Positions 1 to 7,936 of a stretch of DNA of 64,000 nt are shown one piece after another (the stretch's first letter is position 1; every line of letters begins with the position of its first letter). This DNA is from Bryobacterales bacterium (GTDB lineage Bacteria > Acidobacteriota > Terriglobia > Bryobacterales > Bryobacteraceae), in NCBI GenBank assembly GCA_020854055.1, contig JADZGD010000118.1:1-64000 (forward strand). Direction: 5' to 3'. The position numbers and the translations under genes are program-made. Under the pieces are notes generated by a model. It was not told the DNA's origin. It was given only the letters and a program-made list of their open reading frames with translations, and ran no database searches.

Positions 1-279
1 CAGCCAAACACCAACGGCGGCACGGATCACGGATGGGGCGGCCATCACCTGGTGCTGGGCGGAACGGTCAAGGGCGGAGATGTCTACGGAAGATTTCCTA
101 CCTTGGCCCTCGGCGGTCCCGACGACGCCGGCAACCGCGGACGGTGGATCCCCAGCCTGGCGACCGATCAGTATGCCGCCACGCTCGCTTCGTGGTTTGG
201 CCTGAGTCCGGACTTATTGAGCGCGGTATTACCCAACATCGGCAACTTTCCCACCGCCGGCGTTGGTTTCATGAGCTGA
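1..279 (+). CDS. DUF1501 family protein, C-terminal fragment
   Basis: The reading frame is open from the first base of the window and stops at 279, giving the last 92 residues of a protein whose start lies outside. Near the left edge it reads NTNGGTDHGWGGHHLVLGG, the C-terminal signature of the DUF1501 family. These are large, usually Tat-exported proteins related to the alkaline phosphatase fold, common in Acidobacteria and Planctomycetes and often paired with DUF1800 genes. The end (ATLASWFGLSPDLLSAVLPN) also fits the family tail. The gene converges on the TetR gene and overlaps its end by 11 bases. The function of the family is not established, so I assign none. Confidence 0.8.
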   Translation, partial: QPNTNGGTDHGWGGHHLVLGGTVKGGDVYGRFPTLALGGPDDAGNRGRWIPSLATDQYAATLASWFGLSPDLLSAVLPNIGNFPTAGVGFMS

Positions 280-895
280 AAAGGTAGCCCGTTAGCAGCG
301 TCTTCAGTTCGGAAATCACCGCTCGCCGCGCGGCTTCGCCCGGCTGCTGATAGGCGTAGGCGATCAGATGCTCGCCCGCTTCGGCGGCGATGCGCAGCTT
401 GCGATTCAATTCAGGCGAGGCCAGCAGGCCCAGTTCTCCGATCATGAAACTGCGCACCATGCCGGGCGCGCCCGAGTCCGGCTGGACCTGGCCTTCGCGC
501 GCCGCCGGACTGATCTGGCGGCTCAGGGCCAGCGTACGAAAGTCAGGGTGACGGTCGAGAAAACTAATGTAAGCATCGATCACCGCATTCAGAAAACTGG
601 GGCCGTCCGAAAGATCGCACCCATCCAGCGACCGGGGCACCATCTCACGAAACTCCTCCACCCGCCGCACGGCGATGGCGTCATAAATAGCCTGCTTGTC
701 GGGGAAGAAGCGGTAAAGCGCGCCGATCGACAGGCCGGCCTCGCGGGCGATCCGGACGGTGGTAATTTCCGCCAGAGGACACCTTTCAAGCAGCCCGGAG
801 GCAGCCGCAACGATCTGCTGCACGGTTTCCTGGCTGCGCTCCTGAACCGGTTTTCGGCGCGGGGACGTGCCTGGCCCAATCATCACTTCAATCAT
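269..895 (-). CDS. TetR/AcrR family transcriptional regulator
   Basis: A 208-residue protein of normal TetR length. Residues about 20-65 form the DNA-binding domain with the recognition-helix signature IAREAGLSIGALYRFFPDK. The rest is an all-helical ligand-binding and dimer domain whose ligand cannot be read from sequence. It is transcribed divergently from hpnH across a 78-bp gap that holds a perfect inverted repeat (928-951) on top of the likely hpnH promoter. The simplest inference is that this regulator represses hpnH and probably itself in response to a lipid-like or hydrophobic signal. An alternative ATG at 880 is possible, and neither start has a clear ribosome binding site. Confidence 0.85.
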   Translation of the reverse strand: MIEVMIGPGTSPRRKPVQERSQETVQQIVAAASGLLERCPLAEITTVRIAREAGLSIGALYRFFPDKQAIYDAIAVRRVEEFREMVPRSLDGCDLSDGPSFLNAVIDAYISFLDRHPDFRTLALSRQISPAAREGQVQPDSGAPGMVRSFMIGELGLLASPELNRKLRIAAEAGEHLIAYAYQQPGEAARRAVISELKTLLTGYLFSS

Positions 896-900
896 CCCAA

Positions 901-930
901 TTGACAGTATGCCACCGAAGATGCTACAAA
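901..930 (+). promoter_or_regulatory. Candidate sigma-70 promoter of hpnH
   Basis: A perfect -35 hexamer TTGACA (901-906) is followed after 18 bases by TACAAA (925-930), a 4/6 match to the -10 consensus. It is oriented toward hpnH, whose ATG is at 974. The inverted repeat at 928-951 overlaps its downstream edge and the expected start of transcription. Confidence 0.5.
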
Positions 931-951
931 CGCGAATGAGAGTTCGCGTTT
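928..951. promoter_or_regulatory. Perfect palindrome, probable TetR operator
   Basis: AAACGCGAA (928-936) and TTCGCGTTT (943-951) are exact reverse complements separated by 6 bases (TGAGAG). Nine-base perfect arms between a divergent TetR gene and its neighbour are typical of a TetR-family operator. The site overlaps the -10/+1 region of the hpnH promoter, which fits repression. Binding itself is inferred. Confidence 0.7.
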
Positions 952-973
952 ACCAAATGGAGTTCTGCTGAAC

Positions 974-2080
974 ATGGCTGTACCGGCATCTCAAATGTGG
1001 ACCGTGGCCACCTACGTCCTCAAGCAAAAACTCAAAGGACGCAAGCGTTATCCGCTGGTGTTGATGCTGGAACCGCTGTTCCGCTGCAACCTGGCCTGCG
1101 CCGGTTGCGGCAAAATCCAGTATCCAGCTCATGTGCTCAAGCAAAACATGACGCCGGAGGATTGTTTCCATGCGGTAGAAGAATGCGGCGTGCCGGTGGT
1201 GGCCATTCCCGGCGGCGAACCGCTGATGCACCCGCGGATCGGTGAGATTGTGGCTGGGCTGGTGGCACGCCGGAAGTACGTCTACCTGTGTACCAACGCC
1301 CTGCTGCTCAAAGAAAAGCTTTCGCTGTTCAAGCCCAGCAAGTACCTTGCCTTCTCCGTTCACCTGGACGGGCAAAAGGATCATCACGATTTTTCGGTTT
1401 GCCGGGAAGGTGGATACGAGATCACTGTTGAGGCCGTGCGGGAGGCGCTGAAGCGCGGCTTCCGGGTAACCACGAACACCACTCTGTTTGACGGCGCCGA
1501 TCCTTCGAGCGTACGCGCCTTCTTCGACGAGATGATGGAGTTGGGCGTAGAAGGCATGATGCTCTCGCCTGGATACTCCTATGACAAAGCGCCCGACCAG
1601 AGACATTTTCTCGGCCGCGACCGCACCCGGCGGCTGTTCCGGGCAATTCTCTCCAACCGTAAGACGAGTTGGAGGTTTAACATGTCGCCGCTGTTTCTGG
1701 AGTTTTTGATGGGGCGCCGCGAATACGACTGCACACCGTGGGGCATGCCTACCTACAATATTTTCGGCTGGCAAAAGCCCTGCTACCTGCTTCAGGATGG
1801 CTACGCGGATTCCTTCGCCGGGTTGATGGAGAGCGTCCAATGGGAGAATTACGGTCCCCGGTCGGGTAATCCCAAGTGCGCCAACTGCATGGTACACAGC
1901 GGCTATGAAGCGTCGGCGGTAAACGATACCTTCGGTTCACTGTCCGGCTTCTGGGCCACGGTGAAGGCCACTTTCTCCACGCGCTACCGTGACCCCGAAG
2001 CGCTCAAGATACTCGATGAACCTGTGACGCCGCCCCACATGGCGCACGAACTCATCCAGATCGGAGAGCCACCGCGGTGA
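974..2080 (+). CDS. hpnH: Hopanoid biosynthesis radical SAM protein HpnH (adenosyl hopane synthase)
   Basis: A 368-residue radical SAM enzyme. The CxxxCxxC cluster motif is at residues 38-45 (CNLACAGC), followed by the SAM-binding stretch PGGEPL. The N terminus ([20 protein letters not shown]) and the GKIQYP segment are characteristic of HpnH. In known members HpnH joins the 5'-deoxyadenosyl group of SAM to diploptene, the first step to C35 extended hopanoids at the cytoplasmic membrane. No squalene-hopene cyclase or other hpn gene is in the window. A GGAG motif lies about 11 bases before the ATG. The stop overlaps the next gene (GTGA), so the two are translationally coupled. A divergent TetR gene and palindrome suggest repression. 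Confidence 0.92.
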   Translation: MAVPASQMWTVATYVLKQKLKGRKRYPLVLMLEPLFRCNLACAGCGKIQYPAHVLKQNMTPEDCFHAVEECGVPVVAIPGGEPLMHPRIGEIVAGLVARRKYVYLCTNALLLKEKLSLFKPSKYLAFSVHLDGQKDHHDFSVCREGGYEITVEAVREALKRGFRVTTNTTLFDGADPSSVRAFFDEMMELGVEGMMLSPGYSYDKAPDQRHFLGRDRTRRLFRAILSNRKTSWRFNMSPLFLEFLMGRREYDCTPWGMPTYNIFGWQKPCYLLQDGYADSFAGLMESVQWENYGPRSGNPKCANCMVHSGYEASAVNDTFGSLSGFWATVKATFSTRYRDPEALKILDEPVTPPHMAHELIQIGEPPR

Positions 2081-2445
2081 ACGCCGGCAAAGCAAGACAA
2101 GGCTGGGTGCCGGAACTGGCGTCGGAAGAGGATCTCCGCCTGGCACTGGAGGAGGCTTTCGATTACCGCGGCGACATACGCATCACCCGCCGCGATGGTA
2201 CGGCGGTAGAAGGTTACCTGTTCGACCGCCAGGGCGGCGCATCGTTGGCCGGCTCCTGGATTCGGATCATTCCCACAGCCGGCGGAAACCGGCAGAGAGT
2301 CTCTTACTCCGAGATAGCGGCGCTCGAATTCACCGGTAAGGACACCGCCGCGGGCAAGAGTTGGGAAGCCTGGGTGAAGAAGTATCTGGAAAAGAAGGCG
2401 GCCGGAGAAAAGAATATCGGCCTCGAACCCGAAGCGCTCGATTAA
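2077..2445 (+). CDS. Small conserved protein coupled to hpnH, function unknown
   Basis: A 122-residue soluble protein starting with GTG that overlaps the hpnH stop by four bases (GTGA). The core (residues about 25-90) looks like a small beta-rich domain: [20 protein letters not shown] followed by a polar insert and [10 protein letters not shown]. It ends in a conserved-looking helical tail with [14 protein letters not shown]. There is no signal peptide, membrane segment or catalytic motif. I recall similar proteins beside hpnH in acidobacterial genomes, but I cannot check this. Tight coupling suggests a role in the hopanoid step, for example as a binding or accessory protein, but no activity can be assigned. 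Confidence 0.8.
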   Translation: MNAGKARQGWVPELASEEDLRLALEEAFDYRGDIRITRRDGTAVEGYLFDRQGGASLAGSWIRIIPTAGGNRQRVSYSEIAALEFTGKDTAAGKSWEAWVKKYLEKKAAGEKNIGLEPEALD

Positions 2446-2450
2446 CCCGT

Positions 2451-3365
2451 ATGAAATCCTGGTTCCTGCTGTTTGCCTGCAACCTGATGTGGGCGCTGCA
2501 ATTCACTTGTATCAAGCTGGTGCAGGATCAGGTCGGCCCGCTGTTCACCGTCTGGGCGCCCATGGGAATCGCCGCCGTACTGCTCTACCCGGTGGTCCGC
2601 CGGGAAGGTGGTGGAGTGCGGTTGTCTCGTCAAGACATTGTGCCAATCGTTCTGCTGGCGGCGCTCGGAGTCCTGCCGGCGCAGTTGCTTTACACCTGGG
2701 GCACGCAGAGGTCGCTTGCTTCCAATGCGGCGCTGCTCACACTGACGCTCCCCGTTTTCACGGCGATTCTGGCGGTGCTGATTTTGGGTGAGCGCATGAC
2801 CTGGCTGCGCTGGGTCAGTTTCGCTGCCGCCATTCTGGGCGTGCTCGCCTGCTCCATGGCAGACTTGCGCCACTTGAGTCTGGGCGGTGGCTACCTGTTT
2901 GGCAATCTGCTCATTCTGGGCGGCGTTTTAGGCAGTGCATTTTATAACTCCTTCGGCAAAAAGATTCTGGAACGGATGTCGCCGATGCGGCTGCTGTTCT
3001 ACACCTATGTGGTGACGCTGTTGTTGATGGCGCCGGCCGTGTGGGCTCTTGAGCCGGAGAGTTTCCACAACATCAGCCGCTTCACCGCCCGCACCTGGAC
3101 CGGCATGGGCCTGCTGACCGTCTTCCACAACTACCTCTCGATGGTGCTCTTCCTCACCGCGCTGAAGCAATTGGATGCCATTCAAACGGCGCTGTGCAAC
3201 TATCTGATTACTGCCTTCGGCGTTCCGGTTGCGGCCATCGTGCTCGGCGAGCGATTGGGAGCCGCCGCCTGGCTGGGTGGAGCGCTGGTGCTCATCTCCA
3301 CGCTGGTGGTTACGGTTGTCGAAGAGCGGATGAAGCGGCGGGAACTGGCGCCGGCCGGCTCGTAA
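2451..3365 (+). CDS. EamA/DMT family transporter
   Basis: A 304-residue integral membrane protein with about ten hydrophobic segments arranged as two EamA repeats, the normal size for the drug/metabolite transporter superfamily. The ATG at 2451 is chosen because the protein then begins with the first membrane helix (MKSWFLLFACNLMWALQF); the frame stays open upstream inside the preceding gene. The gene begins 5 bases after the hpnH partner gene, so it is probably co-transcribed. Its last 56 bases overlap the convergent gene at 3310-5043. The substrate is unknown. A link to hopanoid or membrane lipid export is possible from context only. A paralogue lies at 34571-35494. Confidence 0.85.
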   Translation: MKSWFLLFACNLMWALQFTCIKLVQDQVGPLFTVWAPMGIAAVLLYPVVRREGGGVRLSRQDIVPIVLLAALGVLPAQLLYTWGTQRSLASNAALLTLTLPVFTAILAVLILGERMTWLRWVSFAAAILGVLACSMADLRHLSLGGGYLFGNLLILGGVLGSAFYNSFGKKILERMSPMRLLFYTYVVTLLLMAPAVWALEPESFHNISRFTARTWTGMGLLTVFHNYLSMVLFLTALKQLDAIQTALCNYLITAFGVPVAAIVLGERLGAAAWLGGALVLISTLVVTVVEERMKRRELAPAGS

Positions 3366-5043
3366 AGCGCACATCTGAAAAAGGATAACCGTCCTCACCG
3401 GTAACGCGCAGCGCAAACACCCAGACGCCGTGAAAGTTGTAAGAACTCACGTCCAGGCGGTTGGAGCCGGCATTTAATTCCACCGGAAGGGCCTTCTCAA
3501 ACAGGTAGCGGTCACGGTACAGTGCGCCCTTGATGGGATGATCACTATTGCGCGTATCGAACACCACCTTGCCGTTGAGGCGCAGCGTGACAATATCGTC
3601 CCAGCCCAGGTGAATCACCGCCCGGCGCGCTACCGGGCTTTGGACGAAGGAGCTGAAATGCGCTCCGGCGGCATCCGTGTTGCGGTAGCCAAAGATGTAG
3701 CGCGGGTTCACCATCCCGCGCGGGTCCACGTTCACAAAATCGAACCACCGTATGCCGCTGTCGCGCCCCTGATACCCATGCTGCGGATCAGGTGGGGAGG
3801 CCAGCGCTTCTTCTCCCGTGAACTGCGGCTTCTGGCGAACGTTGGTGACATAGCCGAGCACCCACCACTTGGCCGGCGTTCCAAAGCGGTTACATAACTC
3901 TTCACTGGAGATGGCGCCGCGGTCAAACTGGTGGATCGCATCGAGCAGCGGCCGCGCCTTAGCCGATACGCCGGAGCCTTTGGCCCTGAGCACTTCCTGC
4001 CACAAGCGGAGATCGATATCATCCCGCTTCAGGTCCTGCTTCTTCAATCCGTACCGGGCCTCGAGTTGGGGTGTATAGATGTACCAGACCGGGTTCGCCG
4101 AGAAGGACCAGATATAGCGTTTGGCGCCGGCCCGCAATACACGCATCTGCTCACGCAATTCGGCGATTTCGGCCTTCCACGACTGAATCGGATAGTCCTT
4201 GCCGCCCGTCTCCACCATGTGCAACGGCCAGACGCCGGGCGCCATCGTGCCGCGCCGCTTCCAGTAGCGCAGGGTCTTGGCATCCACCAGCAACGGCAGC
4301 CCAGAATCTTCCATCCGCGTCACCGCCAGATGCGTCACCGGTTCGTTCAAGGAGTAGGTGAATTCGGCGCCAAAGTGAAAACCTCCCGGAGCGTCACGCT
4401 CCGCCATTGCCTGGAGCATTCCGGTCTGGAATTCGCGCACAATAGGGCGGGTGCGAATCTCACCGGGCAGCGTCCAGATCACGGCGTCTGGAAACTCATT
4501 GAGCACGGCGGCGGCGATTGCCCGGCCCTGTTTACGCGCCGCGCGGATCAGATCCGCGGCGGTGTATCCCTGGTAGGTGTAAATCGGGTTGCCCAACTCG
4601 TATCGTGGGTAGGGGTACTCGACATCAATGCAAAGCCCACGGAAGCCGAGTGTCCGCGCCACCCGGCTAAGCGCGGCGTATTCGGCCGCCATTGTTTCGG
4701 TGTACTGCCGGGAAAGCAACGTTTCCGCTGAAGGCCAGGCAGCCTTTTCTCCGAACGCTACCGTAAGAAAGTTTTCCCCTGCGCCGGCGCGGCGCAGAGC
4801 GGCGATGTTGCTTCTGGCTTTCGCCAACCAATCGGCGTTCTCCGGGTGGCTGCCTTCAAAGCGGACGCGAGCGTTCTCCCAGGTGCCAACCGAGTAGAAG
4901 AAACCGTCATACATCTTCTTAATTTCGGAAGCGTGATCGTCGACGTAGCCGTTTGGCGACATCGAGTAGCCGATCATCGAGGGACCGGCGGCGAAGCCGA
5001 ACCCGGTGACGGAAAAAAGGAGGACCACTAAACAAGTTCGCAT
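3310..5043 (-). CDS. Secreted protein of unknown function, possible glycosidase-like barrel
   Basis: A 577-residue protein with an N-terminal signal peptide (residues 1-18). Residues about 20-330 read like a TIM-barrel glycosidase-type domain: FRGLCIDVEYPYPRYELG, FPDAVIWTLPGE, HFGAEFTYSLNEP and KRYIWSFSANPVWYIY each carry acidic or aromatic residues at strand ends. Residues about 430-560 look like a beta-sandwich resembling a carbohydrate-binding domain (RRAVIHLGWDDIVTLRLNGK and a DVSSYNFHGVW stretch). I do not recognise a named family, and the catalytic residues cannot be fixed by eye. The 3' end overlaps the convergent EamA gene by 56 bases. It is probably involved in polysaccharide handling outside the cell; this is inference. 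Confidence 0.75.
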   Translation of the reverse strand: MRTCLVVLLFSVTGFGFAAGPSMIGYSMSPNGYVDDHASEIKKMYDGFFYSVGTWENARVRFEGSHPENADWLAKARSNIAALRRAGAGENFLTVAFGEKAAWPSAETLLSRQYTETMAAEYAALSRVARTLGFRGLCIDVEYPYPRYELGNPIYTYQGYTAADLIRAARKQGRAIAAAVLNEFPDAVIWTLPGEIRTRPIVREFQTGMLQAMAERDAPGGFHFGAEFTYSLNEPVTHLAVTRMEDSGLPLLVDAKTLRYWKRRGTMAPGVWPLHMVETGGKDYPIQSWKAEIAELREQMRVLRAGAKRYIWSFSANPVWYIYTPQLEARYGLKKQDLKRDDIDLRLWQEVLRAKGSGVSAKARPLLDAIHQFDRGAISSEELCNRFGTPAKWWVLGYVTNVRQKPQFTGEEALASPPDPQHGYQGRDSGIRWFDFVNVDPRGMVNPRYIFGYRNTDAAGAHFSSFVQSPVARRAVIHLGWDDIVTLRLNGKVVFDTRNSDHPIKGALYRDRYLFEKALPVELNAGSNRLDVSSYNFHGVWVFALRVTGEDGYPFSDVRFTSRPAPVPAASSALRQP

Positions 5044-5126
5044 GGCAATAGATCGCTGTCTGCGACATCCTCCGATGGCAGCTTGACGAAAGTCAAGCGG
5101 CCCTGCCGGTACCGCCGGAGGTTAGA

Positions 5127-5567
5127 ATGGGCGGGTACTCGAGAGGCCGGCTTATGCCACGATGGCTGTTACTCACCATGATGACCACGCTCCTCTGGGG
5201 CGTGTGGGGATTCGAGGCTAAGCTCGTTGTTGACCGCGCCACACCGTTCGCCGCCCAGGTAATGTTCACCGCCGGCATGTTGATGCTGGGCGCTGCAGTG
5301 CTGTTCTCGCGCGACCGCTATAGGGGTGTCAACCGTGCCAGGGGTGTCTTCTATGCAGTGCTCACCGGTATTCTGGGCGGCGTTGGCAACGTTTTCTTCC
5401 TGATCGCGCTACAAAACGGCAAGGCATCCATCATCGTGCCGCTCACATCGCTTGCGCCGGTGGTGACGGTGCTGGTGGGCGTCACCGTGATGCGCGAAAA
5501 GGTTAACCGCTATCAGGTGGTGGGGCTGGCGCTCGCACTGGTAGCCATTTTTCTGTTGAGCTTATGA
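5127..5567 (+). CDS. Half-size EamA-domain membrane protein (first of a pair)
   Basis: A 146-residue membrane protein with five hydrophobic segments, corresponding to a single EamA repeat rather than the usual two. The last segments carry the EamA signature ASIIVPLTSLAPVVTVLVGV followed by VMREKVNRYQVVG. GGAGG lies six bases before the ATG at 5127; a second ATG at 5154 (MPRWLLL) also has a GAGAGG upstream and starts directly at the first helix. The stop overlaps the start of the next half-size EamA gene by four bases (ATGA), so the two are made together and probably form a heterodimer equal to one full transporter. The substrate is unknown. Confidence 0.85.
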   Translation: MGGYSRGRLMPRWLLLTMMTTLLWGVWGFEAKLVVDRATPFAAQVMFTAGMLMLGAAVLFSRDRYRGVNRARGVFYAVLTGILGGVGNVFFLIALQNGKASIIVPLTSLAPVVTVLVGVTVMREKVNRYQVVGLALALVAIFLLSL

Positions 5568-5986
5568 ACTCCTGGTTAGCTCTCTCCATTCTGGCGCTGG
5601 TGTGCTGGGGCATCACCGGCAATACACAGAAAATCAGCACCAACCATATATCCACCCAACTTTCATTCATCGCCTTCTCGCTGGCATTCGTTCCCGTAGG
5701 CGTGGCGGCGCTGCTGCTTCTCCCCGAGGGCGTCCATGCCACCCGTCTGGTGTGGGCGCTCGGCATTCTCAGCGGCATCCTGAACGGACTCGGGGCGCTG
5801 ACTTCGTTTGCGGCCTTCTCGGCGGGAGCCAAGTCGTCAGTCGCGGTTCCAGTGATGTACCTCGCGCCGCTGATTACAGTGCTGATGGCGCGGCTGTTTC
5901 TTCACGAGCAGATCTCGGTTGCGCAGTGGGCCGGCATCTTTCTGGCACCGGTCTCAGCCTGGCTGCTCTCGATGGAAAGCAACTGA
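5564..5986 (+). CDS. Half-size EamA-domain membrane protein (second of a pair)
   Basis: A 140-residue membrane protein with about five hydrophobic segments and one EamA repeat, ending in the family pattern SSVAVPVMYLAPLITVLMAR and LFLHEQISVAQWAGI. It starts with the ATG that overlaps the upstream stop (ATGA), which indicates translational coupling. The two halves differ clearly in sequence, so they are not a recent duplication or a broken full-length gene: each has its own start and a complete repeat. I infer an obligate heterodimer. The gene converges on the SDR gene at 5990, with only three bases between the stops. Confidence 0.85.
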   Translation: MNSWLALSILALVCWGITGNTQKISTNHISTQLSFIAFSLAFVPVGVAALLLLPEGVHATRLVWALGILSGILNGLGALTSFAAFSAGAKSSVAVPVMYLAPLITVLMARLFLHEQISVAQWAGIFLAPVSAWLLSMESN

Positions 5987-5989
5987 CAT

Positions 5990-6760
5990 TCAGTGCCCGA
6001 TGATGCTCATGCCGCCGTCCACCACCAGAGACGCGCCAGTGATCCATGATGAGGCCGGCGAACAAAGAAACAGTACCGCATCGGCGATATCCCGCGGCGT
6101 GCCGATCCGGCCCAGCGGATGGAAGCGCATGACTTCCTTCATGGTCGCCTCGGGGTCTTCCAGCTCCTCCAGCCACTGATCCATCATCGGTGTATCGATA
6201 TACCCCGGGCAGATGGAATTGGCGCGAATGCCATCGCGGCCATGATCGATTGCCAGCGTGCGCGTCATTGCGACGATGGCGCCTTTGCTCGCATCGTAAG
6301 CAGCGCAGGTCCCGTAAGAGACATTGGCGTGTACGGAGGCGATGTTGACGATCGCCCCGCCGCCGCGAGCCCGCATCAGGGGAATCCCATGCTTGGCGCA
6401 GAGAAAGCATCCGCGAAGGTTGACGTTCATGGTGCGGTCCCAGGACCCGGCACTCAACTGGTCCACTGTGCCATAGAGTTCAATACCGGCGTTGTTCACC
6501 AGGCAGTCGAGGCCGCCCAACTCCTTCGCCGTCATCTCCATCGCCGCGCGGACGTCATCCTCTATCGACACATCGCCCTCGATAGCCAGCACTCTTCCCT
6601 TTGACGAGAGTTCAACTGCGACGGCCTTTGCTGCTGTGCCGTTGATATCGAATACCGCCACCGCGGCCCCGGCCTCCACCAACCTTTGTGCGATTCCCTT
6701 CCCGATCCCGGAACCCGCTCCCGTGACGAGCGCCACTTTCTCATCAAGCCGCATGTTCAA
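5990..6760 (-). CDS. Short-chain dehydrogenase/reductase (SDR), classical type
   Basis: A 256-residue protein, typical for classical SDRs. It has the nucleotide-binding motif TGAGSGIG near residue 14, the structural NNAG motif (CLVNNAGIELYG), the catalytic Ser in IVNIASVHAN, and the Tyr-Lys pair in AAYDASKGA. The PGYIDTPM segment follows as usual. An Asp after the second strand (VAVFDING) suggests NAD(H) rather than NADP(H) as cofactor. The substrate (a 3-hydroxy or sugar alcohol type compound) cannot be read from the sequence. It is divergent from the HTH gene at 6850. Confidence 0.9.
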   Translation of the reverse strand: MNMRLDEKVALVTGAGSGIGKGIAQRLVEAGAAVAVFDINGTAAKAVAVELSSKGRVLAIEGDVSIEDDVRAAMEMTAKELGGLDCLVNNAGIELYGTVDQLSAGSWDRTMNVNLRGCFLCAKHGIPLMRARGGGAIVNIASVHANVSYGTCAAYDASKGAIVAMTRTLAIDHGRDGIRANSICPGYIDTPMMDQWLEELEDPEATMKEVMRFHPLGRIGTPRDIADAVLFLCSPASSWITGASLVVDGGMSIIGH

Positions 6761-6849
6761 GAGTATAAGCGGACACCATGTTGGCCGGCCCGGGCGGTCC
6801 TCATCGGGATACCGTAAAATCTGATTTGCGCCGGAGAGGAGATCGCGCG

Positions 6850-7188
6850 TTGAACCAGTGGACGTTTCTCACCAATCATGCTCATATCCTGCTCGCCATT
6901 TCGCAGGATTCCGGAATTCGAATGAAGGACGCCGCTTTGAAAGCCGGCATCACGGAGCGCGCCGCGCAACGGATCCTCGCCGATTTATTGGAGGCCGGTT
7001 ACGTTACGCGGGAAAAGGCCGGCCGGCGCAACCAGTATCGGATTCACCCCGAGCTTGGATTGCGTCATCCGCTGACCAACCACCAACCGGCCAGCATGCT
7101 GCTGGCCCTGGGCGCGGCGCCCGAAAAGCCTCCGGCGAAAAAGCGGCGCCGGCGCCTGGCCGTCAAACGCTCCACCCGGCGTTCATAG
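6850..7188 (+). CDS. Small winged-helix transcriptional regulator with basic tail
   Basis: A 112-residue protein. I choose the TTG at 6850 because a strong GGAGAGGAG ribosome binding site lies 8 bases before it and the domain begins immediately (NQWTFLTNHAHILLAISQDS). Residues about 10-70 are a winged helix-turn-helix: helices with MKDAALKAGITERAAQRILA, then the wing VTREKAGRRNQYRI. The C terminus is a lysine/arginine tail (KKRRRRLAVKRSTRRS) that could bind DNA or RNA non-specifically. The gene ends 13 bases before an SDR gene on the same strand and is divergent from another SDR, so it may control one or both. The family assignment (ArsR/MarR-like) is approximate. Confidence 0.8.
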   Translation: MNQWTFLTNHAHILLAISQDSGIRMKDAALKAGITERAAQRILADLLEAGYVTREKAGRRNQYRIHPELGLRHPLTNHQPASMLLALGAAPEKPPAKKRRRRLAVKRSTRRS

Positions 7189-7201
7189 TACATTCCGATA
7201 G

Positions 7202-7933
7202 ATGCCTGTTTCTCTCAGCGGTCAATCGGTAATTGTTGCGGGAGCCTCCAGCGGAATCGGCCGCGCCACGGCGGCGCTGCTGGCCCGCGCTGGATGCCGC
7301 GTCATGGCTTCGGCACGGCGCGCCGGGCGCCTGGAGCAACTTAGAGATGAACTAGCCAGGGAAGGGCGCGATATCGGCATTTTCGCCGCCGATGCCGGCG
7401 ACTGCGCGGCCATGGAGGCGCTGGCAGCAGCCACCGTGGAACGCTTCGGCCGCATCGACATTCTGGTGTACGCCACCGGAAACAACGTTCCGGACCGCTC
7501 CCTTGAGCGGCTTACGCCAAAAATCTGGGACTGGATGGTCTCGGTCAACCTCAGTGGGGCTTACTATCTCACGCAAGCCGTAATTCCCGGCATGCGCGCC
7601 CAGGGCGGTGGCCACCTGCTCTACGTCTCGTCGATATCGTCGAAAAAGCCCGACGTCTCCGGCGCCGCCTACCAGGCGTCCAAGCGCGGCCTCAACGCGC
7701 TGGCCCACGCCATCCGCATCGAGGAGCGGCAAAAAGGGATCCGCACCACGGTCATCAATCCCGGCCTGGTGGACACTGAGATACTCGACAAACGCCCCGT
7801 CCGGCCAGACCCCGAACTGCTGGCCAAGGCCCTGCAGCCCGAAGATGTGGCCGAAGTGATCCTGGACATGCTGCAGTTGCACCCGCGGGCAGTAGTCACC
7901 GACCTCGATCTGATGCCCACCTGGATCGAGTAG
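7202..7933 (+). CDS. Short-chain dehydrogenase/reductase (SDR)
   Basis: A 243-residue SDR. The cofactor motif is GASSGIG near residue 16, with SARR after the second strand suggesting NADP(H). The structural motif is YATGNN instead of the usual NNAG, the catalytic Ser is in LYVSSISSKK, and the Tyr-Lys pair is AAYQASKRG. The INPGLVDTEIL segment follows. The late part (QPEDVAEVILDMLQL) is also standard for the family. It lies just downstream of the small winged-helix gene, probably in the same transcript, and converges with tryptophanase three bases away. The substrate is unknown. Confidence 0.9.
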   Translation: MPVSLSGQSVIVAGASSGIGRATAALLARAGCRVMASARRAGRLEQLRDELAREGRDIGIFAADAGDCAAMEALAAATVERFGRIDILVYATGNNVPDRSLERLTPKIWDWMVSVNLSGAYYLTQAVIPGMRAQGGGHLLYVSSISSKKPDVSGAAYQASKRGLNALAHAIRIEERQKGIRTTVINPGLVDTEILDKRPVRPDPELLAKALQPEDVAEVILDMLQLHPRAVVTDLDLMPTWIE

Positions 7934-7936
7934 CCC

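Noticed and set aside
950..1897. Long antisense frames opposite hpnH and similar long antisense frames opposite other genes (for example 53993-55594)
   Set aside because: They mirror strongly coding genes, have no recognisable domains and arise from GC-rich codon bias.
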